A stretch of 64,000 nt of DNA from assembly GCA_905479105.1 (NCBI GenBank), contig CAJQLE010000004.1:558001-622000 (forward strand), read 5' to 3'. A program made the position numbers and the translations under genes. Below are positions 51,242 through 59,949 of this stretch, one piece after another (positions within the stretch are counted from its first letter, which is position 1; the number at the start of each line of letters is the position of its first letter). Below the pieces are notes generated by a model. The model searched no databases and was not told the origin of the DNA. It was given only the letters and a program-made list of their open reading frames with translations. This DNA comes from an uncultured Flavobacteriales bacterium. GTDB taxonomy: Bacteria > Bacteroidota > Bacteroidia > Flavobacteriales_G > Salibacteraceae.

Positions 51242-51249
51242 CAAAGTTA
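51242..51249 (-). promoter_or_regulatory. TAnnTTTG promoter element for the histidine-rich/PPK2/DUF2237 unit
   Basis: CAAAGTTA on the plus strand reads TAACTTTG on the minus strand, an exact match. A transcript would start near 51235, about 17 bases before the ATG. Confidence 0.6.
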
Positions 51250-51386
51250 GAATGAAGCGCATTAAAATTTCCTGATCAAAATCTGTTTTCAAACCTATTT
51301 TGGACAGTTTATCCCCATGATAATTTTATTGTTCTTCTTGGTCATTTGGCTACCTTACACAATTAATTTTTAATAAAATATTGAGT

Positions 51387-52196
51387 ATGAAAGTTCCGAA
51401 GTTTATTGTCCCGATTGTAGCTGTAGTTTTTATAGTTATTTACATTTTAGCAACCTCCACAAAAACCATTGATTCTGGTAAAGCAGGTGTGCTTTATAGA
51501 AAATTTGCCGGTGGAGTAGATACGACCCAAACTTTTAGTGAGGGGTTTCACATAATTGCACCATGGAACACCATGTTCATTTATGAGGTAAGGCAGCAAG
51601 AAATTTTTGAAAAAATGGCAGTTCTTTCATCCAATGGATTGGATATCAAATTGGATGCCTCAATTTGGTTTCAGCCAGACTACAGGAAACTCGGAAAGCT
51701 TCATCAAGAAAAAGGCGAAAATTATATCGAAAGAATTATAATGCCTGCAGTAAGATCTGCCACCAGGAGCGTAGTTGGTAGGTATACTCCTGAGCAAATA
51801 TATTCAAGTAAAAGAGACGCTATTCAACAAGAGATCTTTGTGGAAACCAAGAAAATAGTTGAGGATCAATACCTACAGCTCAATGATGTGTTAGTTCGTG
51901 ATGTAACCCTTCCAACAACAATCAAGGAAGCTATTGAGCGTAAACTGAGACAAGAACAAGAGTCACTTGAGTATGAGTTCAGACTTGAAAAGGCAACGAA
52001 AGAAGCAGAAAGACAGCGTATTGAGGCCGAAGGTAAATCAGCAGCAAACAGATTGTTGAATGCGTCTCTTACTTCAAACATTTTAAAAGAGAAGGGTATC
52101 GAAGCAACGTTGAAATTGGCAGAATCCAATAATTCTAAGGTGGTCATTATTGGCTCTGGAGATAGTGGGATGCCAATTATTTTGAATTCAAATTAG
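51387..52196 (+). CDS. Prohibitin/SPFH-family membrane protein
   Basis: The product has 269 residues from the ATG at 51387; a TTG two codons upstream is less likely. An N-terminal helix (about 5-25, FIVPIVAVVFIVIYILATS) precedes an SPFH domain with DSGKAGVLYRKFAGGVD and TTQTFSEGFHIIAPWNTM. A coiled-coil tail follows (EAIERKLRQEQESLEYEFRL, then EKATKEAERQRIEAEGKSAA). Prohibitins form large rings that organise membrane domains and regulate proteases such as FtsH. It is a single gene followed after 79 bases by the T9SS protein. TACCTTAC at 51351 is an imperfect promoter match. Confidence 0.94.
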   Translation: MKVPKFIVPIVAVVFIVIYILATSTKTIDSGKAGVLYRKFAGGVDTTQTFSEGFHIIAPWNTMFIYEVRQQEIFEKMAVLSSNGLDIKLDASIWFQPDYRKLGKLHQEKGENYIERIIMPAVRSATRSVVGRYTPEQIYSSKRDAIQQEIFVETKKIVEDQYLQLNDVLVRDVTLPTTIKEAIERKLRQEQESLEYEFRLEKATKEAERQRIEAEGKSAANRLLNASLTSNILKEKGIEATLKLAESNNSKVVIIGSGDSGMPIILNSN

Positions 52197-52275
52197 AATT
52201 AACTCAGTCCATTGATGGTCACAACCATTAAGATTTATAACGTCTGAGCTAGGAGTAACTAGTCCTAAAGAGTAA

Positions 52276-55233
52276 TTGAAAACCTACAGAAATAACATTC
52301 TTTCCGTTCTAAGGCTCGCGGTATTAACTGCGGCCTGGGTTTTTATTGCTCTTCATTCCTTTGCTCAAATCCCGACAAATCAAGACTGTCTTGGGGCTAT
52401 ACCCATTTGTAGCAATACGTACACGGTTAGCTTCAACCACAACGGTATGGGGAACTTCCCAAGCGAAATATTTAATGTTTCATCTTGCTATGCACCTGAA
52501 CAAAGAAGTGTGTGGTTGAAATTTACGGTTCAACAAGCAGGCCTATTGAGGTATTCGATCACTCCATTGAATGCAAATCAGGATCATGATTGGACGTTAT
52601 TTGATATGACTTCAACCTCTTGTGCTCAGCTTGCTACATCCGTGGGTGCTTCTGGTGCAATGGCAAGGTCGAATACTTGGGGTGTTTTTGGTGCCAACGG
52701 TCCTACAGGCGTTAGCACGCCAAATGGTGGTTTTGGAATTTGTAATGGACCTGGAAATCTAAATGGACCTCAGTGGAATGCTGACCTTCCAGTTGCCGCA
52801 GGAAGTTCATACTATTTGCATATTACCAATTGGACTGGAACAGTTTACGGTTTTACAATCGATTTCTCTTCTTCAACAGCTGTTCTGTTTGATAATACTC
52901 CTCCAGCCATGGATACGATAACATCTTCAACATCATGTCAGTCATTTGATAGTTTAGTGATTCAGTTTGATGAACCGTTGCTTTGCAGTTCTGTTCAATC
53001 GGGTGACTTTTCTTTGAGTGGTCCTGGTGGCCCGTATACAGTAACATCGGCTTCTTCACTGAATTGCACGAATGGTTTCTCGAATGAAATTGTGGTACAT
53101 TTTTCGCCTGCTGCTAATGCCATTGGCAATTACACCTTGGGTATAATTCCTGGAGCTGGATATGTTGAAGATGCATGTGGAAACCTAGATACGTTGGACA
53201 GTGTATCTTTTTCTATTTCTCAGCTTATAGAGACTGAAATGATTGCAACGAACTTAGACTGTTTTAACGAATGCAACGGGCAGATACAGCTGAACGTGAC
53301 AGGAGGTGCATTGCCCTTGACATTTAATTGGAGTAATGGCCTTCCCTCGGGTACGAATCAAACGCAATTATGCGCTGGTTTATATTCTGTTTCTGTCTTG
53401 GATGACGCTGGTTGTGAAGTGATTGACACGATAACTGTTGAACAGCCAGATGATATTGTACAGTCTGTGCTTTCTTCAACCAATCTTTCATGTCCTAATT
53501 CAACGGGTTGTGATGGGACTGCTACTGTATCGGCTGCTGGAGGTACTTTTCCATACTACTATTCATGGTTATCAGGCACGGCAGGACCCACAGCATTTAA
53601 TCTATGCAGTGGATTTAATACTGTAATAACTACTGATGTCAATGGATGTGTTGATTCATTTGATGTGAGCATAGGAGTACCTAATACCATTTCTACGATT
53701 AGTGCGGGTGATACTTTGATTTGTATCGGTGAAATTGCTTCTATGGCTGCGGCTTCATCTGGAGGAACACCGCCTTTTTCATATACTTGGTTTGAAGATT
53801 CATTATTAACCAATGTTCTATCTCAGAGTCAAACACCTCAAGTATCAATTGCAACAACAACAAGTTTTTGGGTGAGAGCAACCGATGCAAATGGTTGCCC
53901 AGGGGATACGGCTAAAGTTGTAGTTAGAATTCGACCACCATTGGGGTTAGACTTGCCAAAAATTGATACGATTTGCCCTTATGATACGATAAATATTGCA
54001 GTTTCAGGAACAGGAGGTGATTCTATTTACACCTTCTCATGGAGCACTGGAGTATTTGGCCCCAGCATTAAGGTAAGTCCAGATCTTCCAACGTGGTATA
54101 GAGTTACAGTTTCAGATTTTTGCGGAACGCCAGCTTATGAGGATAGTGTTTATGTGCAAGTAGGCGGGTATTCAGCGATAAAGTCGGAGATATCCTTCGA
54201 GGACGATTCTGTTTGTGCGGGAAGATCACTTTACTTAATTGCTTCCGGAAGAGGAGGGTTTAATGGTTCTAAAGAATATCAATACCGCTGGTCTCATACC
54301 AACGATACTAAGCCTATTCAATTTGTTAAACCATCCGCTAACGCGACATATAGGGTGACTATATCAGATCTTTGCCTTTCAAGGCCTGACACCTCTATTA
54401 AAACTATTTATGTTGGAAATCCTGAGCATCCAAAACTTGAGGCTTTACCAAATATTGCATGCGAAGAAGCTGAAGTACACATAAGAAATACGAGTTTTAA
54501 TTTAACCAGTAAGTATACATGGACCTTTAGTGACGGGTCTGTGCTGTCAAACTTCTATACGGATAGTGCTTTACTTGCTTTTGATGAGACCGGATGTTTT
54601 GATGCACGGGTAGATGTACAAACCGAATTCGGATGTTATTCAAGTACTGAGTTTCCTTGTCTCATTCAAATACTTGAACAGCCCAGGGCTGAATTTTCGG
54701 CAGATCCTATCAATCCTACTAATGTTCATCCTGACGTTACTTTGACAAATAGGTCGTTAAATGAAAGTTCATTTACCTGGTATATAGGAAACAATACGAT
54801 TTCAAATAAAGATCAGGTTTACAAGTTGTTTGATGAGTATTCAATGGATAGCACAGTCACTCTTGTTGCGATTTCCGAAGAAGGCTGTGTTGATAGCGTT
54901 ACTAAAAGCTTTCAATTCTTATATGAAACATTACTTTACTACCCAAATAGTTTTTCACCAAATGAAGATGGGCTAAACGATGTTTTTAAGATTACAGGAG
55001 AGGCGATTCAAATTGAAGATTTTCACATTCAAATCTTTAACCGATGGGGTAAGCTGATGTTTGAAAGCAAGGATATTTCTAAAGGTTGGGATGGTAAAAT
55101 GCAAGACGGAAGATACATTACTGCCGGTGCGTATCCTTTTGCATTAGAATATAGAAACAACCTTGCACAACTGAAAACCATTCGAGATCAGATTATTGTA
55201 TCCAACACGGGCAAGAAAGTCGGATTGAGGTAG
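52276..55233 (+). CDS. T9SS type B sorting-domain surface protein with SprB-like repeats
   Basis: The 985-residue exported protein starts with TTG at 52276. A signal peptide (VLTAAWVFIALHSFAQ) leads into a cysteine-containing N-terminal domain common in CHU_C proteins (about 40-200). An Ig-like beta domain follows (about 215-315). Two SprB-like repeats come next (about 320-400 and 400-470), each with the LTxNWSNG/YYYSWLSG and DxxGCVxxxxxxV features, then further Ig/PKD-like beta domains (about 475-880). The C-terminal CHU_C sorting domain begins YYPNSFSPNEDGLNDVFKI and ends near the stop. Type IX secretion with type B sorting exports such proteins to the surface, where they serve in adhesion or gliding. 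Confidence 0.92.
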   Translation: MKTYRNNILSVLRLAVLTAAWVFIALHSFAQIPTNQDCLGAIPICSNTYTVSFNHNGMGNFPSEIFNVSSCYAPEQRSVWLKFTVQQAGLLRYSITPLNANQDHDWTLFDMTSTSCAQLATSVGASGAMARSNTWGVFGANGPTGVSTPNGGFGICNGPGNLNGPQWNADLPVAAGSSYYLHITNWTGTVYGFTIDFSSSTAVLFDNTPPAMDTITSSTSCQSFDSLVIQFDEPLLCSSVQSGDFSLSGPGGPYTVTSASSLNCTNGFSNEIVVHFSPAANAIGNYTLGIIPGAGYVEDACGNLDTLDSVSFSISQLIETEMIATNLDCFNECNGQIQLNVTGGALPLTFNWSNGLPSGTNQTQLCAGLYSVSVLDDAGCEVIDTITVEQPDDIVQSVLSSTNLSCPNSTGCDGTATVSAAGGTFPYYYSWLSGTAGPTAFNLCSGFNTVITTDVNGCVDSFDVSIGVPNTISTISAGDTLICIGEIASMAAASSGGTPPFSYTWFEDSLLTNVLSQSQTPQVSIATTTSFWVRATDANGCPGDTAKVVVRIRPPLGLDLPKIDTICPYDTINIAVSGTGGDSIYTFSWSTGVFGPSIKVSPDLPTWYRVTVSDFCGTPAYEDSVYVQVGGYSAIKSEISFEDDSVCAGRSLYLIASGRGGFNGSKEYQYRWSHTNDTKPIQFVKPSANATYRVTISDLCLSRPDTSIKTIYVGNPEHPKLEALPNIACEEAEVHIRNTSFNLTSKYTWTFSDGSVLSNFYTDSALLAFDETGCFDARVDVQTEFGCYSSTEFPCLIQILEQPRAEFSADPINPTNVHPDVTLTNRSLNESSFTWYIGNNTISNKDQVYKLFDEYSMDSTVTLVAISEEGCVDSVTKSFQFLYETLLYYPNSFSPNEDGLNDVFKITGEAIQIEDFHIQIFNRWGKLMFESKDISKGWDGKMQDGRYITAGAYPFALEYRNNLAQLKTIRDQIIVSNTGKKVGLR

Positions 55234-55291
55234 ATAATCCTCTTAGTTTTCTATTCCTTTGCACTTTCAGTAAAAGCAACTCTTAAAATTT

Positions 55292-56599
55292 ATGGATATA
55301 CTCATATTAATTATTGGAATCGCTGTAGGTGTGATTATCGGCTGGTTATTGGCTAAAGTTTTGAGACCAGATATGAATAGCGAGTTGGACGCGAATAACT
55401 CAGTTAGTTTAGATAGGTTCAATGACCTTCAAAACCGATTAAATTCTGTACTTGAAGAGAAGACCAAAGTTGATGATGAGGTTATAAGATTGAGCAGTGA
55501 ATTAAGCCGCTGGACTGAGCGCCATGAACAAATGGAGCTTAGATTAAAAGAACAGAAAGGTGAGATCGGTCAATTGCAGGATAAATTCAAGAATGATTTT
55601 AAAGTGTTGGCTCAAGAAATATTGGAAAAGACGGGCAACACCTTCAAAGAGCAAAACAAAGAACAAATAGGAACCATTTTGGCCCCATTCAAAGAGAAGC
55701 TTGAAAACTTTGAGAAGAAGGTAGAAGAAACGTATGAGAAAGGAAAAGCGGAGACTATTTCACTGAAGAGTGAAGTAAAGATGCTCAGTGAACAAAGCGC
55801 TAAATTATCCAAGGATGCCGAGAACTTGACTAAAGCACTGAAGAGTGACGTGAAGGCGCAAGGAAATTGGGGAGAAGTTATACTTGAGCGAATTCTTGAA
55901 AAAAGCGGCCTCACAAAAAATCAGGAATACTTCATTCAAAACAGCATAACAACGGAAGATGGTAAACGCTTCCAACCTGACGTGATTATTAAGTTGCCAG
56001 AGGATAAGAACGTGATTGTTGACTCAAAGGTTTCTTTGATTGCTTATGAGCGATTTTCATCAGCTGAAAATGTAGAGGAACAACAAGGTCACCTTAAGGA
56101 GCATATAGCATCAATAAAGGCTCATGTGAAAGGATTAAGTGATAAGAATTATCAAAGCCTATATGGAATAGACGGACTGGATTTTGTGTTACTTTTTATT
56201 CCAATTGAAGGTGCTTTTTCAGCAGCAGTTCAATATGATAACACACTTTTTCAAGACGCGTTTGATAAAAACGTTGTTATCGTATCCACCTCTACATTAT
56301 TGGCCACTTTGCGTACGATAGCCAGTATTTGGAAGCAGGAAAAACAAACTCAAAATGCCATTGAAATAGCGCGACAAGGAGGTGCTTTATATGACAAGTT
56401 TGTTGGACTTACAGAAGACTTGTTAAACCTTGGTAAGCAAATGGATACGGCCAAGAAGTCATATGAAGGAGCGATGAATAAGATATCATCAGGTTCAGGG
56501 AATCTAATAAAGAGGGCAGATGATCTCCGTAAATTAGGATTGAAGACCAGCAAGCAGATCGAGCAAAAGATTATAGATAAGGCAGGTGCCGAAGACTAG
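55292..56599 (+). CDS. rmuC: DNA recombination protein RmuC
   Basis: The 435-residue protein has an N-terminal membrane helix (about 2-20, DILILIIGIAVGVIIGWLLA) and a long coiled coil (about 30-195). The RmuC core (about 190-360) includes KAQGNWGEVILERILEKSGL, then RFQPDVIIKLPEDKNVIVDS with the acidic nuclease-like residues, and FVLLFIPIEGAFSAAV. RmuC limits inversions and rearrangements at short repeats and probably acts as a structure-specific nuclease. It is followed by a hairpin terminator before the convergent RRM gene. TTCCTTTG in the upstream gap is one mismatch from the promoter consensus. Confidence 0.95.
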   Translation: MDILILIIGIAVGVIIGWLLAKVLRPDMNSELDANNSVSLDRFNDLQNRLNSVLEEKTKVDDEVIRLSSELSRWTERHEQMELRLKEQKGEIGQLQDKFKNDFKVLAQEILEKTGNTFKEQNKEQIGTILAPFKEKLENFEKKVEETYEKGKAETISLKSEVKMLSEQSAKLSKDAENLTKALKSDVKAQGNWGEVILERILEKSGLTKNQEYFIQNSITTEDGKRFQPDVIIKLPEDKNVIVDSKVSLIAYERFSSAENVEEQQGHLKEHIASIKAHVKGLSDKNYQSLYGIDGLDFVLLFIPIEGAFSAAVQYDNTLFQDAFDKNVVIVSTSTLLATLRTIASIWKQEKQTQNAIEIARQGGALYDKFVGLTEDLLNLGKQMDTAKKSYEGAMNKISSGSGNLIKRADDLRKLGLKTSKQIEQKIIDKAGAED

Positions 56600-56606
56600 A
56601 AAAATA

Positions 56607-56637
56607 AAATCCCACAAGAATTTGTCTTGTGGGATTT
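56607..56637. terminator. Bidirectional terminator between rmuC and the RRM gene
   Basis: A 12-bp perfect stem (AAATCCCACAAG with CTTGTGGGATTT) has a 7-base loop. The plus-strand side is followed by TTTAAAA and the minus-strand side by TTTTATTTTT, so it can end both converging transcripts. Confidence 0.8.
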
Positions 56638-56676
56638 AAAACAGAGGTCTTTAAAACCAATGATATAAAGAAGATA

Positions 56677-56928
56677 TTATCTTCTTCTATTTTCTTCTGC
56701 TTTCTTAACTACTATCTCGCGTCCTTTCAATGAACTTCCGTCCAATTGATTGATTGCGTTCATAGCGTCTTCTTCGCTTTCCATTTCTACGAAACCGAAT
56801 CCTTTAGAACGACCTGTATCGCGATCAGTTATTACTACTGCTGACATTACAGCGCCATGCTCTTCGAATACTGTTTGGAGGTTTTCACTTGTTACTCCGT
56901 AATCCAGTTTTGCTACAAAAATCTTCAT
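56677..56928 (-). CDS. RRM-type RNA-binding protein
   Basis: The 83-residue protein is a single RNA recognition motif. RNP2 is IFVAKL at residues 3-8, RNP1 KGFGFVEM at 42-49, and there is a basic tail KKAEENRRR. Small glycine-rich or plain RRM proteins in Bacteroidota resemble cyanobacterial Rbp proteins and plant cold-shock RNPs. They bind mRNA and are often cold-induced. It lies 95 bases downstream of the sigma factor gene on the same strand, with a terminator after it. Specific targets unknown. Confidence 0.95.
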   Translation of the reverse strand: MKIFVAKLDYGVTSENLQTVFEEHGAVMSAVVITDRDTGRSKGFGFVEMESEEDAMNAINQLDGSSLKGREIVVKKAEENRRR

Positions 56929-57023
56929 GTTATAAATTGTGTAATTGAAAAAAAATCCTCCAACGTTTTTTTTTGTTATTGAAGGGGTGAATAAAATTGT
57001 TTTGTCGAAATCGACTTGTATTG

Positions 57024-57875
57024 TTATAAATAGGCCTTTAACTCGTTACCAAGTGTCTTTGCCATTCTTTTTAGTGCTTGTTTTTTAATTTGTCTAACGC
57101 GTTCTTTACTTAAGTCAAGTTTAAGTGCAATGGCTGTCAAAGATAATTCTTCAGCGCCTATTCCAAAATTAAGATTAAGTACCTCACGCTCGGTAGGATT
57201 TAAGTTCACCATTGAACGTTGTAATTCAATATTCAATGACCCTTTCATCAGCGCTCTATCTGTTTCTACTTCTCCTCCTGATAAAGTGTCTGCAATACAG
57301 AAATCATCTGTATCCCACAGTGGAACATCAATTGACACTCCTTTTTGAGCGCTTTCGATAGAAGAGGATATGCTCTCTTCAGAGAAGTCGAGCAATTCAG
57401 CGAGTTCGTTTGCTGTCGGTTCCCGCTCAAATGCCTGCTCCAAATTAACACTGGCTTGTTTTATCTTCCTAATGTTATTGGTCTGACTTAACGGCAAACG
57501 AACAGTTCTTGAATGCTGCGCAATAGCAGACATAATCGATTGTCTGATCCACCACACCGCATATGATATAAACTTAAAGCCTCGTGTTTCATCGAATTTC
57601 TCTGCGGCCTTAATCAAACCTACATTTCCTTCGCTGATCATATCAATTAAAGGCATGCCTTGTCCTTGATACTGTTTTGCAACTGAAATCACGAATCGAA
57701 GATTAGCTCTAACCATTCGGTCAAGAGCCAAAGAATCACCTTCTCTAATGCGCTTAGTTAGCTCCACTTCCTCTTCTTGAGTGATCATACCTTCACGACT
57801 TACTTCGTTCAGGTATTTATCAAGCGTCAGATTGTTTCTGTCGGTGAAAGTGGCTGCTATTTTTAATTGACGCAT
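57024..57875 (-). CDS. rpoD: Primary sigma factor RpoD/SigA (short Bacteroidota type)
   Basis: The 283-residue sigma-70 has region 1.2 (TLDKYLNEVSREGMITQEEE), then region 2 with the -10 recognition helix KFISYAVWWIRQSIMSAIAQ. Region 3 is QTNNIRKIKQASVNLEQAFE. Region 4 ends in a helix-turn-helix (LSLTAIALKLDLSKERVRQIKKQ). The acidic region 1.1 of proteobacterial RpoD is missing, as is usual in Bacteroidota. It reads the TTTG/TAnnTTTG promoters seen in this window. It lies 30 bases downstream of a DEAD-box helicase gene and 95 upstream of an RRM gene on one strand, an unusual RNA-linked neighbourhood. Confidence 0.96.
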   Translation of the reverse strand: MRQLKIAATFTDRNNLTLDKYLNEVSREGMITQEEEVELTKRIREGDSLALDRMVRANLRFVISVAKQYQGQGMPLIDMISEGNVGLIKAAEKFDETRGFKFISYAVWWIRQSIMSAIAQHSRTVRLPLSQTNNIRKIKQASVNLEQAFEREPTANELAELLDFSEESISSSIESAQKGVSIDVPLWDTDDFCIADTLSGGEVETDRALMKGSLNIELQRSMVNLNPTEREVLNLNFGIGAEELSLTAIALKLDLSKERVRQIKKQALKRMAKTLGNELKAYL

Positions 57876-57905
57876 TTGGTGTCTAAATCTTTAATTGTTA
57901 ATAAT

Positions 57906-59135
57906 TTACGAAACGAATGTTAAAGCTTTACCTGCTTTTCCTGCGCGACCTGTTCTTCCAATTCTGTGGATGTAACTGTCAAAAGTTTGTGGCACTTGAT
58001 AATTGATCACATGCGTCACATCAGATACATCAATTCCTCTTGCCGCAACGTCAGTCGCAACGAGAACTTTAATGCGTCCTTGCTTGAAAGCGTTCAATGC
58101 TGTTTGTCTCGCATTTTGACTTTTATTGCCATGAATGTCGTCAGAATCAAACCCAGCTTTATTCAATTGAATGCAAAGTTTTTTAACTTGATGCTTTGTT
58201 TCTTCAAAAACAAGCACCTTCTGATATTCTTCATTAGCGATAATTCCACATAGGACATCGAACTTATTTTCGCCTGTGCCGATTCTCACGATATCTTGTT
58301 CGATATGATCACCTGTACTTTCTCCTTGACTAACTTTCACTGTCGCTGCATTGGTTAAAATACCACCGATCAATGATTCTTGAGTCTTATCTAAGGTAGC
58401 AGAGAAGAGTAGGGTGTGCTCACGATTATGCATTGAGCTAATAAGCTTCTTTACATCATGTACAAAACCCATATCAAGCATTCTGTCAAATTCATCTAAC
58501 ACAAGCGTGTGAAATGACTTCAAATCTAATGCTCTTCTATTTGCAAGGTCAAGCAAGCGGCCAGGAGTTCCGATCACTACATGACTCTTTTTTCTAAGAT
58601 TATCTAGATCTCTATTGATGTTAGTTCCACCAATATGACATGAACTGTAAAGACCAAGACCATTTGTCATGCTCTTAAATTCATCTTCTACTTGAGTAGC
58701 CAACTCTCTTGTCGGCACCATAATCAATGCATAGTTCTTTTGAGGAGATCTAAGCAATTGGTCAATTATTGGAATAAGGAAGGCTCCAGTTTTACCGGTT
58801 CCGGTTTGAGCGATACCTAAAAGGTCTCTTCCTTCAAGAAGAGTTTCTAATGTTTTATCCTGAATTTCAGTTGGACGCTCAAAGCCTTTAGCTTGAAGAC
58901 ACGCTCTTAATTTTTCATTGACAGGAAGGTCAGCGATAAGTCTGTCGGATTTGTAGTCGACTACTTCTTGACTTACAGCTTTCTTAATAAGTAATGATGG
59001 GTTTAATGTAGAAGGTTTTCTACCTCCTCGACTTTGTGGTCTTCGACCAGCGTCACGATTACCACCAGAAGGTCTTCCTCCCGAAGGTGTAGCGCTTGTT
59101 TTTTTGTTATTGTTTTTAAACGATGTATGATACAT
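57906..59135 (-). CDS. DEAD-box RNA helicase with basic glycine-rich N-terminus
   Basis: The 409-residue protein has an R/G/S/P-rich lead of about 45 residues (GGRPSGGNRDAGRRPQSRGG), likely an RNA-binding tail. The two-lobe core follows: motif Q PTEIQ, motif I AQTGTGKTGAF, motif II VLDEFDRMLD (DEFD in place of DEAD), motif III SAT and motif VI HRIGRTGRAG. The protein ends soon after motif VI (GKALTFVS), so it lacks a long C-terminal extension. It probably remodels RNA in ribosome assembly or mRNA decay. It has a long leader (see 59136-59482) and ends 30 bases before rpoD, with which it may be co-transcribed. Confidence 0.93.
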   Translation of the reverse strand: MYHTSFKNNNKKTSATPSGGRPSGGNRDAGRRPQSRGGRKPSTLNPSLLIKKAVSQEVVDYKSDRLIADLPVNEKLRACLQAKGFERPTEIQDKTLETLLEGRDLLGIAQTGTGKTGAFLIPIIDQLLRSPQKNYALIMVPTRELATQVEDEFKSMTNGLGLYSSCHIGGTNINRDLDNLRKKSHVVIGTPGRLLDLANRRALDLKSFHTLVLDEFDRMLDMGFVHDVKKLISSMHNREHTLLFSATLDKTQESLIGGILTNAATVKVSQGESTGDHIEQDIVRIGTGENKFDVLCGIIANEEYQKVLVFEETKHQVKKLCIQLNKAGFDSDDIHGNKSQNARQTALNAFKQGRIKVLVATDVAARGIDVSDVTHVINYQVPQTFDSYIHRIGRTGRAGKAGKALTFVS

Positions 59136-59482
59136 TTACTATAGATACTTTGCGGAATGTTATCCGCGTTTTTTTACTCATCAACTCACGCGCTGAATTG
59201 AATCTTAATATTTAATTTGGATTGTTTTATGAAGCCTTTGTCTTCCGCCTCATGGGTGTGCTCCTATAAATTCTTTAACTGCGCTGGGCTAGAGAACAAC
59301 TCATAAATCCTCAATTTGCGATGCGAAACATTTTAAATGCATCTATTGAGAATGAGCGAAAAAATCACTTTCGCTGTACTTAGCCGAGTCAGAAAGTAAA
59401 GAGAGGGTTTCTTGAGATGCCGGATGGCCTTGAGGAAAAACTGTCTTGACAGAAAGTCTGCTAAGAATATGGCACAAAGGTA
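59136..59482 (-). promoter_or_regulatory. Promoter and long structured leader of the DEAD-box helicase
   Basis: CAAAGGTA at 59475-59482 reads TACCTTTG on the minus strand, an exact promoter match, which implies a leader of about 330 bases. Within it, CTGTCAAGACAG followed by TTTTT (minus strand, at 59452-59436) looks like a weak attenuator. Hairpin GCGGA/TCCGC (59151-59166) lies 16 bases before the start codon and could hide the initiation region. The rest of 59483-59606 has no gene that I can support. Long leaders are a known feature of cold-shock RNA helicase mRNAs in other phyla. Function here is inferred. Confidence 0.45.
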
Positions 59483-59606
59483 AAGGAATAAATGCACCAA
59501 TTACATACGCAGCAACTAATAACGCTTATTGTGAGAATTCAAACCCGCTTTTAGTCTACCTTACATCGGTTTTCAGAAACCCTCAATGCACGTTGCCTTG
59601 TGAAAT

Positions 59607-59834
59607 ATGTACCCAGTAATGAATTACTCCAAGAAAAGTGAACCTGCAGATATCGGATCGTTTTATACTCAAATCGGAAGATTGAAAAGACTTTATACTT
59701 CATTGACCAATGATGATTTGAATTATGAAGAGAGACGTAAAGGTGAGTTGATACAGAATTTGGCTATAAAGTTGAGTGTTTCAGAGAAAGAAATTAAGGG
59801 AGTAATGGATAAAAGCATCCTAACATTAGGATAA
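59607..59834 (+). CDS. Small hypothetical protein
   Basis: The 75-residue soluble protein starts at 59607; a second Met at 59619 is an alternative. The sequence is charged and helical: FYTQIGRLKRLYTSLTNDDL, then NYEERRKGELIQNLAIKLSV. I recognise no family and see no membrane segment. It is 115 bases upstream of the second DEAD-box helicase on the same strand and might be co-expressed with it. Confidence 0.6.
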   Translation: MYPVMNYSKKSEPADIGSFYTQIGRLKRLYTSLTNDDLNYEERRKGELIQNLAIKLSVSEKEIKGVMDKSILTLG

Positions 59835-59949
59835 TGGTGAGGATTGTCTACAGACGATTCAATATTATTGTTTCTGCATCGAATGTTTTGTGCGTCTTCA
59901 GCCGATCAAGTGGAGCTTTATAACTAATCTTGCGGAGCATTAGTTGATT

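Noticed and set aside
53220-53700. Possible CRISPR or satellite repeat in the large surface protein gene
   Set aside because: The repetition is at the protein level (SprB-like domains); the DNA copies are divergent with no regular spacers.
59145-59175. GCGGA/TCCGC hairpin followed by TTTTTTT as a plus-strand terminator
   Set aside because: No plus-strand gene lies upstream to be terminated. It is better read as part of the helicase leader on the minus strand.
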